Below are positions 13,455-19,749 of a stretch of 19,749 bases of DNA, one piece after another (position 1 is the first letter of the stretch; every line of letters starts with the position of its first letter). Under the pieces are notes generated by a model. The model did not search any database. It worked only from the letters and a program-made list of their open reading frames with translations, and had not been told where the DNA came from. The position numbers and the translations under genes were made by a program. Origin of the DNA: DATATB01 sp036268995 (GTDB lineage: Bacteria; Planctomycetota; Planctomycetia; Pirellulales; PNKZ01); assembly GCA_036268995.1 (NCBI GenBank), contig DATATB010000047.1, positions 1 through 19,749 of the forward strand, in the 5' to 3' direction.

Positions 13455-16400
13455 ATGGCTCGATTGGTTTTGCCACGCCGATGCTGGGTGTTCATTGCCA
13501 GCATGTTCCTGTTGGCCGCAACGACGGCTGCCCGCGGCCAGACGGTCATCTCGGTCGGCAACTCAAGCGATCTGGCCAATGCGATCCAGACGATCGACAG
13601 CAATCCCAACACCAGCTACACGCTGAGCCTCACCGGCAACGTGACGATGTCGCAGCAGGTGCAGGCCATTACCACCAATGCCACGATCAACGTGGCCGGC
13701 AATGGTTACACGATCGACGGCGGCAATGCCTATCGGCCGTTCTTCATCGAAAGCGGCAACGTCACGCTGCAAAACCTCACGGTCGCCAACTCGCTCGCAC
13801 AAGGCGGCAGCGGCGGCGGCGGTGGGTTGGGGGCAGGTGCAGCCGTGTTCGTCGACACCTCCGGCCATCTGACGATCCAGAACGTCAACTTTACCAACAA
13901 TGCGGCCGTTGGCGGCGCTGGTGGCGCGGGCTACAGCGCGGGCGGCGGCGGCCTGGGTGGGAACGGCGGCGCCGGCGTCACCGACTACAGCGGCGGTGGC
14001 GGCGGCGGCCTGCACGGCAACGGCGGAAGCGTGACAGCCGGCGGCGACTCCGGGAGCGGCGGCGGTGGCGGTGAACTCGGAAACGGCGGCGCCGGACAAC
14101 AAATTCCCATCACGCAAGGCGGCGGCGGTGGCGGTGGTACTACTGCCAATGGAGCGCCCGGCAGCGGCAACACGGGGGGCGCGGGCGGCGGTGCGCAGGG
14201 TGGCGCTGGCGGGTCGGCCAGTTTTCTATTTGGAAATCCGGGCTCCAGCGGCAGCGCGGGGGGCGGCGGCGGCGGTTCAGGATTTAACTCCAGCGGCGGC
14301 AGCGGCGGCTTGTTTGGCGGCGGCGGCGGCGGCAATGTCGGCGGAAATGGTGGCCGGTTCGGCGGCGGCGGAGGCGGCGGCAGCTACGGCACCGGCAACG
14401 GGACTGCTGGCAGCGGCGGCTTTGGCGGCGGCGGCGGCAATTCTAACGGCTCCAATCCTGCCAGCGGCGGCACCGGCGGTGCCGGCGGCTTTGGCGGCGG
14501 TGGCGGCGGCGGATACACCCCAGGCTCGGGCGGGTTTGGCGGCGGCGCAGGCAGTACTTCGGGCGGTGGCGGTGGCGCCGCTTTCGGCGGAGCCGTCTTC
14601 GTAGCCAACGGTGCGACGATCACTTTTGCCGATGCCGCCGGCTTCTCAGCCAACTCGGTCGTTGCGGGCACGGGCGCCTCGGGCGCTGGCAACGGTTCGG
14701 CCGATGGCAATGACATCTACCTGATGCGGGGCGTTTCGACCACGTTCGATATTAGCTCTGGCCAAACGCTCACCTTCGCGCCGGCAATCGGCAACAACGA
14801 CGGCACCTCCAACGCTGGCGTGACCATCGACAAGACCGGCGCCGGCACGCTGGTGCTGACCGGCAACAGTGCCCTCTCCGGAGCCGCGACCGTCGACGCC
14901 GGCACGCTGGCCGTCAACGGCACGCTCGGCGGCAGCATGACAGTCAACAGCGGCGGCACGCTGATGGGCACCGGCACCGTCGGCGCCACGACCGTCAACT
15001 CCGGCGGCACGATCTATCCCGGCACCGTAGGCGCGCCGCTGACGATCAACGGCAACTTCACACAAGCCGCCGGCAGCACCTACTCCGCCGAAGTTAACCC
15101 CACCGGCAGCGACAAGCTCATCGTCAATGGCTCGGCGCACATCACCAGCGGCGCGACATTCAACGTCGTGCTCGATCCCGGCACCTATACCGCCGGCACG
15201 CACTACACGATCCTCACCGCCAGCAGCGGCGTGACCGGCACGTACTCGACGACCATTCTGCCTTCGTTCGGTAGCGGCATGTTCTTCTCGCTCGACTACG
15301 AGCCCGGCGAAATCGAATTGATCCTCAATGCGGCGCCGGGCACGCACTTCTCCGCCAGTGCCACGAACTTCAATCAGCTCGCCGTGGCCACTACGCTCGA
15401 CCATTCAAGCATCGGCGCCGCGGGCGACTACGGCACGGTGATCGCGCAGTTGCAAACGCTGAGCACCGGGCAGCTTCCCGGCGCACTCAATCAACTGGCC
15501 GGCGACATTTATCCCAGCATCGGCGCCATCGAATTGCAAACCACGACGACCTGGATGCAACTGTTGAGCAATCGCATCGCCGGGCAGTTGTCCCCCGCGA
15601 GTCTCGACAGCCCGGCGGCGGCAGACACCGCGGCGAGCCCCGAGTACGACGCCGACGTGCAACTCGTCTCGTATCAGGACACAAGCGGGCAGGTGCAGAC
15701 TACCCCGCGCGTGGTTTTTCGCCAGCGGCGCGTGCCGGTCTGGTCCGGGTGGGCACAAGGCTATGGCCTGGGCGGCAACGTATCGGGCAATAGCAATGCC
15801 GGCGGCTTGAACTACGGGCTCGGCGGTATGCTGCTGGGCGCCGATCGTTGGCTCGACGGCAACACGCTGCTGGGCTTCTTCGGCGGCTACGCCGGCACTT
15901 CGCTCGGCGACCAGCTTGTCGGCTCCAGCGCCCGCCTCAACGGCTATCAGCTCGGCACGTATCAACTGTTTCGCCGCGATCGCTGCTACCTATCGAACTT
16001 CGACGCCTTCAGCGCGGACAATTACAGCGTCACGCGCTCGATCGATTTCGGCACGATCGCACGCACGGCCTCGGGCAGCAGCACCGGCAATCAGTGGGCG
16101 CATTACACCGAAGCCGGCTTCACCCTCGGCGGCGGGCGCATGCGGTTGCAACCGTTCACCGGCTTCCAGTACATCGCGCTTGATCAGGGCGGCTACAACG
16201 AATCCGGAGCCGGCAGCCTCGATCAGAGCATCGGCCGTACAGGTCTCAACAGCTTCCGCGGCAGCTTCGGCGCCCGGCTCTACCACGAGCTCACTTGCCG
16301 CGGCATCCGCTTCATTCCCTCCGCCACAGCCCGCTACCAGCACGAGTGGGGCGACGGCACCCAGCTCATCTCGTCCTCCTTTGCCGGTGCGCCGACCCTG

Positions 16401-16568
16401 GCATTCTCCACCGCCGGCAACTACCTCGGCCGCGACTTCGGCCTCTTTTCGCTCGGCACTAGCGCGCTGCTCTCCGATCGCAGCAGCCTCTACGCCTCGC
16501 TCAACAGCCAGGTCTCGCCCAGCTACGCCGCCATCATGGGCTCCGGCGGTTTTCAGCATTGCTGGTAG
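13455..16568 (+). CDS. Type V autotransporter with glycine-rich insert
   Basis: 1037 residues. A signal peptide is visible (RRCWVFIASMFLLAATTAARG, cleavage near residue 29). Residues about 30-135 look like parallel beta-helix (NVTLQNLTVANS, GHLTIQNVNFTNN). Residues about 117-378 are dominated by Gly, with Ser, Ala and Asn. The helix resumes with GGAVFVANGATITFADAAGF. Residues 454-490 form a passenger-associated transport repeat (GVTIDKTGAGTLVLTGN, GTLAVNGTL). Residues about 762-1037 are an autotransporter beta-barrel with alternating aromatic and polar strands (WSGWAQGYGLGG, LLGFFGGYAG, GARLYHELTCRGIRF). The chain ends FQHCW: an aromatic terminus as in barrels, but with an unusual penultimate Cys. 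The passenger should be exported through the outer membrane and act as a surface protein or adhesin; no protease or other catalytic motif is seen. It is transcribed alone, with hairpins on both sides. Confidence 0.88.
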   Translation: MARLVLPRRCWVFIASMFLLAATTAARGQTVISVGNSSDLANAIQTIDSNPNTSYTLSLTGNVTMSQQVQAITTNATINVAGNGYTIDGGNAYRPFFIESGNVTLQNLTVANSLAQGGSGGGGGLGAGAAVFVDTSGHLTIQNVNFTNNAAVGGAGGAGYSAGGGGLGGNGGAGVTDYSGGGGGGLHGNGGSVTAGGDSGSGGGGGELGNGGAGQQIPITQGGGGGGGTTANGAPGSGNTGGAGGGAQGGAGGSASFLFGNPGSSGSAGGGGGGSGFNSSGGSGGLFGGGGGGNVGGNGGRFGGGGGGGSYGTGNGTAGSGGFGGGGGNSNGSNPASGGTGGAGGFGGGGGGGYTPGSGGFGGGAGSTSGGGGGAAFGGAVFVANGATITFADAAGFSANSVVAGTGASGAGNGSADGNDIYLMRGVSTTFDISSGQTLTFAPAIGNNDGTSNAGVTIDKTGAGTLVLTGNSALSGAATVDAGTLAVNGTLGGSMTVNSGGTLMGTGTVGATTVNSGGTIYPGTVGAPLTINGNFTQAAGSTYSAEVNPTGSDKLIVNGSAHITSGATFNVVLDPGTYTAGTHYTILTASSGVTGTYSTTILPSFGSGMFFSLDYEPGEIELILNAAPGTHFSASATNFNQLAVATTLDHSSIGAAGDYGTVIAQLQTLSTGQLPGALNQLAGDIYPSIGAIELQTTTTWMQLLSNRIAGQLSPASLDSPAAADTAASPEYDADVQLVSYQDTSGQVQTTPRVVFRQRRVPVWSGWAQGYGLGGNVSGNSNAGGLNYGLGGMLLGADRWLDGNTLLGFFGGYAGTSLGDQLVGSSARLNGYQLGTYQLFRRDRCYLSNFDAFSADNYSVTRSIDFGTIARTASGSSTGNQWAHYTEAGFTLGGGRMRLQPFTGFQYIALDQGGYNESGAGSLDQSIGRTGLNSFRGSFGARLYHELTCRGIRFIPSATARYQHEWGDGTQLISSSFAGAPTLAFSTAGNYLGRDFGLFSLGTSALLSDRSSLYASLNSQVSPSYAAIMGSGGFQHCW
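13803..14588 (+). repeat. Low-complexity GGC-rich region encoding the Gly-rich passenger insert
   Basis: About 786 bp made largely of GGC/GGT glycine codons in imperfect tandem GGCGGCGGC-type runs. Spacer residues (Ser, Asn, Ala, Phe, Tyr, Leu) break the runs. No fixed unit length is visible, which suggests expansion by slippage or recombination followed by drift. It is very GC-rich compared with the rest of the gene. Confidence 0.85.
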
Positions 16569-16577
16569 GTTTCGCCA

Positions 16578-16643
16578 GTCAACGCCGCGTTGAATTGCCA
16601 GCCCGCGTCAAGACGATGAAGCCGCGGGCCGATTCGCGTTGAC
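16578..16643 (+). terminator. Nested inverted repeats after the autotransporter gene
   Basis: GTCAACGC (16578-16585) pairs with GCGTTGAC (16636-16643), and inside it GCCCGCG (16601-16607) pairs with CGCGGGC (16623-16629) around a 15-nt loop. The structure starts 10 nt after the stop codon and has no T-run. It may end or stabilise the autotransporter transcript. Confidence 0.4.
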
Positions 16644-16725
16644 ATCCAAAATGCGGGGATGATGATTGAAGAGAATCCGGCGCATGGCCGCTTGCTCCAC
16701 CAATCTTCAAACTGGACGCCTTGCA

Positions 16726-17355
16726 ATGTCTACTGCCGACCAACCGACCGAGCCCAAACAGAAAAGTGCGTTGACGCGAGTTCTGATCGTCATTTGCGGC
16801 CTGACCGCGATGGTCTTTGGCGGCCTGCAGATGTATCGCGGCGTGACAGAGATCGCTGGCGCGGGGGACGAGCCGCAGTATCAGCAAGCGATCAAGGAAT
16901 CGAATGATGCGATTGTCGGGGCCAATCAGCTTTCGCAGGACACGCAGCCAGTATTTCTGGAACTTTTGAACGACGTCGACAAGCTTGGTTTGGACGACGT
17001 GCGTAGACAGAAGCAGGCTGCCGCGGACCAATTGATTGAACAATTCGGCAAGGCGGCAGCCCAATTTCGTTTAGCGGCCCAGAAACTCGACGAGGCCGCC
17101 GGGCACCACGTCAAACCAGAGTTCAAACCGTACTTCGTCGACAAGTCGCAAGGCTATCGCCATTTTGCCGATGCATGCGACGCCAACCAGCAGATCGTCC
17201 GACTGGTGGTGGACAAGTCGATTACGAAGCTCGACGCCTTGCTTCCGAAAATTCAAGCGTTGGCAGCTCGTCGCGATGCGGCGGAGAAGGCGGGCGTCGA
17301 TGCCGCGGCCCAAGCCGACGCGGTCGCCAAAAAGTTGAACGTGCCCACCCAATAA
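16726..17355 (+). CDS. Small membrane-anchored helical protein, function unknown
   Basis: 209 residues; I do not recognise the family. A short charged N-terminus (MSTADQPTEPKQKSALTR) is followed by one hydrophobic segment (VLIVICGLTAMVFGGLQMY, about 19-37). The rest is predicted helical and rich in Ala, Asp, Gln and Lys (for example FGKAAAQFRLAAQKLDEAA and RRDAAEKAGVDAAAQADAVAKK), with no Cys pair or enzyme motif beyond the membrane segment. The topology is probably N-in with a long extracytoplasmic helical domain. The ATG at 16726 was chosen because it directly precedes the charged pre-membrane segment; an in-frame ATG at 16666 would add 20 residues running into the hairpin region. The gene is convergent with the YpfJ-type peptidase gene, only 22 bp between the stops. 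No functional link to its neighbours can be stated. Confidence 0.65.
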   Translation: MSTADQPTEPKQKSALTRVLIVICGLTAMVFGGLQMYRGVTEIAGAGDEPQYQQAIKESNDAIVGANQLSQDTQPVFLELLNDVDKLGLDDVRRQKQAAADQLIEQFGKAAAQFRLAAQKLDEAAGHHVKPEFKPYFVDKSQGYRHFADACDANQQIVRLVVDKSITKLDALLPKIQALAARRDAAEKAGVDAAAQADAVAKKLNVPTQ

Positions 17356-17377
17356 TCACGCACCCGACCCTGCCACC

Positions 17378-18232
17378 TTACAACTCGGTGGCATTAAAGG
17401 TATCGCCTTGGCGCATATCGCCGCTCTTGAGACCGCGACTGAACCAGCGGACTCGCTGCTCGCTGGTGCCGTGTGTGAAAGAGTCAGGAACCACGTAACC
17501 TTGGGCTTGCATCTGCAAGCGATCGTCGCCGATGGCCGCCGCGCAGCGCAGCGCCTCGTCAATTTCGCCCGGCTCAAAGATCTGCCACAGCTCTTGCGCA
17601 TGATGCGCCCAGACGCCAGCGAAATAATCGGCCTGTAATTCCAAGCGGACGGATAGTTGGTTGAATTCCTCGCGGCCGACGCGCCCGCGCGCAGCCTGCA
17701 TTTTGTCGCTGATGCCCAGCAACTTTTGCACATGATGCCCGATCTCGTGGGCAATCACGTAGGCTTGGGCCGCGTCGCCCGGCGCGTGAAACCGCACTTT
17801 CAGATCACGATAAAAGCTCAGATCCAGATAAACGCGTTCGTCTTCCGGGCAATAGAACGGCCCCACGGCCGAGCTGGCAAATCCACAGGCCGAAGCCACC
17901 TGGCCGCTGAACAGCACCAGCTTCGGATCCCGATACCTTTCGCCATCGCGGCGGAACAGGTCCTGCCACACGTCCTCGGTGTCGGCCAGGATCACCCGCA
18001 CGAAGTGCTTAAGCTCGTCCTCGGCGCCGGCCGGCGCGGGCGGCCCGGGCGCAGGTGCCGGCGGCTGTCCCTGATTGATCTGTTGCAGCAGCGCCTGCGG
18101 ATCGGCCCCAAAAATCATGGCCAGCACCACCACGATCAGCGTTCCCGCCCCGCCCAGCATGATCGGCGCCCCCGGTCCACGGCCGCGTTGATCGTCAACA
18201 TTATCGCTCTCCCGCCCCCCTTGCCACCGCAT
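17378..18232 (-). CDS. YpfJ-type neutral zinc metallopeptidase
   Basis: 284 residues, typical for the family (PF04228). The N-terminus MRWQGGRESDNVDDQRG is the family opening, followed by one hydrophobic segment (about 25-42) that anchors the protein, then a Pro/Ala-rich linker. The peptidase domain contains the zinc-binding HEIGHH (162-167), the downstream ELQADYFAGVWAHH stretch (198-211) with the likely third ligand region, and the family-specific SFTHGTSEQR (251-260). ACGFASSAVGPFYCPEDERVYLDLSF is also conserved and carries two Cys that may form a disulfide. All catalytic residues are present, but the natural substrate of the family is unknown. The start at 18232 is preferred because AAGGGGG lies five nt upstream; an upstream ATG at 18286 lacks family similarity. 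Confidence 0.9.
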   Translation of the reverse strand: MRWQGGRESDNVDDQRGRGPGAPIMLGGAGTLIVVVLAMIFGADPQALLQQINQGQPPAPAPGPPAPAGAEDELKHFVRVILADTEDVWQDLFRRDGERYRDPKLVLFSGQVASACGFASSAVGPFYCPEDERVYLDLSFYRDLKVRFHAPGDAAQAYVIAHEIGHHVQKLLGISDKMQAARGRVGREEFNQLSVRLELQADYFAGVWAHHAQELWQIFEPGEIDEALRCAAAIGDDRLQMQAQGYVVPDSFTHGTSEQRVRWFSRGLKSGDMRQGDTFNATEL

Positions 18233-18237
18233 CGAAG

Positions 18238-18244
18238 CCCCCTT
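18238..18244 (-). promoter_or_regulatory. Ribosome-binding site of the YpfJ-type peptidase
   Basis: On the minus strand AAGGGGG is followed by CTTCG and the ATG at 18232. It supports the shorter start over the ATG at 18286. Confidence 0.6.
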
Positions 18245-18326
18245 CTGTGTGCAACCAGCCAAACTCGCTCCGCGACGAATCGGCAACCTGCGGAATAGAA
18301 GCCTCGGTCAGCAGATCGCCAATATC

Positions 18327-19749
18327 CTACAAGTCGCGTGTCAGGTCGTTCAGGTCTTGGGGAATGATAGCATGGCCGATTAGTATAGCCCGTTGATCGT
18401 CGTCCAGCCGACGGGAAATGCCCACGTACTGTCGGGTCCAAGGTTGGTATTTCGGCATCGTCTGGAGAAATCGATCGACATGCTCTTTGAAGTTGTTCAC
18501 GTCGACCAGCAGTCTTCTGGGTGACCGCTTACAGGACCCGAAGCGGATGGTTCTGGTAGCTTCATTGACCGCCACCAAATCGATCTCGGTATCGGCTTTG
18601 TCCCAGAATCCTTGCACCCGATCGGTGATCGGAAAATCTCCGAGCCCTTTTCGGCTCCGTTCCTCATAAAGTTGGCCTGCAAGCTTCTCCAACGAACTTC
18701 CCTCGACATCTGCGAGCCGCTGATCCGCTTCGTTGATGAGATCATTGAGCGGGCGGAACGCAATTGCCGAAACTGGGTTTGCAAGTGCAGCCAGCCAGGC
18801 TCGAAGAAAGTTGTCGGTAACGTAGTAGCGGCTTCGCTTCGCCTCAGGCTTGGCAAACACCGGCAACTTGCGCTCGATCAGGCCGAATCGCTCGATGAGC
18901 ACCTTGAGATAACCGCCGATTTGCGTGTCGAGACTCCCGCTTGCCTGTCGGATGGCCTGCACGAGTTCGTTGTACATGCGCCCCGGATTGCGAGCGACAA
19001 ACTTCAGCACGACATCGTACCGTCCTCGTAGCTCACGAAGGAACCAGTTGTCTGCCTCGGATCGAAGCGGTGACGAACTTTCGAAGAAAATGCGGCGCAG
19101 CAAGTCTTTGCGATCGGCAGCCAGAACCCCCTGCTCATAGCAGTCTCGGTAGAACTTTGGTACACCCTCGAAGAGATTCCAAAGAAACAGAAGCCGCTCC
19201 GGAGTTGGGTCAGCGTGGTCTCGCAGCATCGACAGGATCGATCCGATGTCGAGATGCGACAGTTCGATGGTATCCGTGACCCGGTTGTAGAGGGGAGCAG
19301 TTCGATCTTCGAGCAGTGCCACCATCTCAGTGTGAATCGAACCAAGAACGATCAGCCCGCCAGGCACTTGTTCGGCCTTCGCTGCCAGACGATCCACTCC
19401 CGCTTGCAAATATGAGCAGAACTCCTCGTACCCCTTGCGGTTGAAATATTGGAACTCGTCGAGGATCAGAATGTAGCCCTGCTCAGCCATCGATTCGAGC
19501 AGCTTTGCCAATTGGAGAAGATCATTTGGGCGAGGGTGCCGGTCGGCTGGCACCTGGAACGTTTCCAGGGCGTCATTCACAGCAGAAAGAACGCCCGCTG
19601 ACTCTGAATCGGGGATCTGAACGTACAAGACAGGCTGATGGCTGCCGAGTTCCTGCATGGCCTTCTGGATCAGAGTCGTCTTACCGATCCGACGGCGGCC
19701 GGTCACCTTGGCGAAGAACCACCGCTTGCGAGCCAGAATGCGCTCCAGG
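18327..19749 (-). CDS. P-loop ATPase with DUF234-like C-terminus, 5'-partial
   Basis: The frame is open to the window edge (LERILARKRWFFAKVTGRRRIGKTT), so the start is outside; a GTG at 19706 would cut into the Walker A strand and is not the start. Residues are counted from that GTG. Walker A is GRRRIGKTT (3-11), Walker B YILILDEFQYF (78-88), sensor-like LIVLGSIHTEM (118-128). Residues about 235-305 look like a winged helix (RMYNELVQAIRQASG, YYVTDNFLRAWLAAL). The C-terminus (335-415) resembles DUF234, a PD-(D/E)xK-like fold: ADTEIDLVAVNEATRTIRFGSCKR. The acidic residue normally found two before the Lys is Ser (S391). The family (ATPase_2 group) is widespread in archaea and patchy in bacteria; its role is poorly known. 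GC content appears lower than in the neighbours, which hints at transfer. Confidence 0.8.
   Translation of the reverse strand, partial: LERILARKRWFFAKVTGRRRIGKTTLIQKAMQELGSHQPVLYVQIPDSESAGVLSAVNDALETFQVPADRHPRPNDLLQLAKLLESMAEQGYILILDEFQYFNRKGYEEFCSYLQAGVDRLAAKAEQVPGGLIVLGSIHTEMVALLEDRTAPLYNRVTDTIELSHLDIGSILSMLRDHADPTPERLLFLWNLFEGVPKFYRDCYEQGVLAADRKDLLRRIFFESSSPLRSEADNWFLRELRGRYDVVLKFVARNPGRMYNELVQAIRQASGSLDTQIGGYLKVLIERFGLIERKLPVFAKPEAKRSRYYVTDNFLRAWLAALANPVSAIAFRPLNDLINEADQRLADVEGSSLEKLAGQLYEERSRKGLGDFPITDRVQGFWDKADTEIDLVAVNEATRTIRFGSCKRSPRRLLVDVNNFKEHVDRFLQTMPKYQPWTRQYVGISRRLDDDQRAILIGHAIIPQDLNDLTRDL

Noticed and set aside
13803..14588. Repeat array considered as CRISPR
   Set aside because: The repeats are in-frame glycine codons without fixed-length units or unique spacers.
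13985..14716. Proline-rich minus-strand frames opposite the Gly-rich region
   Set aside because: GGC on one strand reads as GCC or CCG/CCC on the other; the low-complexity Pro/Ala product is a shadow.

Overview
The window is GC-rich bacterial DNA with dense, mostly ordinary gene order. It probably comes from a planctomycete, most likely of the Pirellula group. I infer this from gene content: a TPR/trypsin-like protein with a C-terminal domain of a type I associate with planctomycetes, a CitG-like gene beside a 6-pyruvoyl-tetrahydropterin synthase homologue, a diderm-type autotransporter, and short ATGAAT/ATGATG intergenic repeats. No rRNA or tRNA gene is present to settle the taxonomy. No CRISPR array or intact mobile element was seen.

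Layout. (1) 1-2124, plus strand: the 3' part of a large multidomain protein with TPRs, a trypsin-like fold lacking catalytic His and Ser, DnaJ-like CxxCxG motifs and a C-terminal beta-type domain. (2) 4571-2168, minus strand: three genes in one direction, an OleB/haloalkane-dehalogenase-like hydrolase, a CitG-like protein (joined by an ATGA overlap) and a PTPS/QueD homologue, the last preceded by a long inverted repeat. (3) 4828-8340, plus strand: polyphosphate kinase ppk1 followed with no gap, and in the same reading frame, by an FGGY-family sugar kinase. (4) 8583-12416, plus strand: the phosphate ABC transporter pstS-pstC-pstA-pstB, with no phoU. (5) 12552-13256: a zinc-LID adenylate kinase. 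(6) 13455-16568: a type V autotransporter with a huge glycine-rich insert. (7) 16726-17355: a small membrane-anchored helical protein of unknown function. (8) Minus strand: a YpfJ-type neutral zinc metallopeptidase (18232-17378) and the 3' part of a P-loop ATPase with a DUF234-like C-terminus (19749-18327).

How the genes fit together. The middle of the window (4.8-12.4 kb) is a phosphate block. PstSCAB brings orthophosphate into the cell, PPK1 stores the terminal phosphate of ATP as polyphosphate, and a sugar kinase and an adenylate kinase flank the set. The minus-strand trio may link pterin/tetrahydromethanopterin-type C1 cofactor synthesis (CitG-like plus PTPS-like) with a hydrolase. This is an inference from family associations, not something the sequence proves.

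I do not see a clearly new multi-gene system. The observations most worth a second look are the pseudo-protease with embedded zinc motifs, the ppk1 and sugar-kinase frames separated only by one TGA, the autotransporter whose glycine-rich block interrupts a beta-helix, and the terminal ATPase with a Ser in place of the expected acidic residue of its nuclease-like motif.
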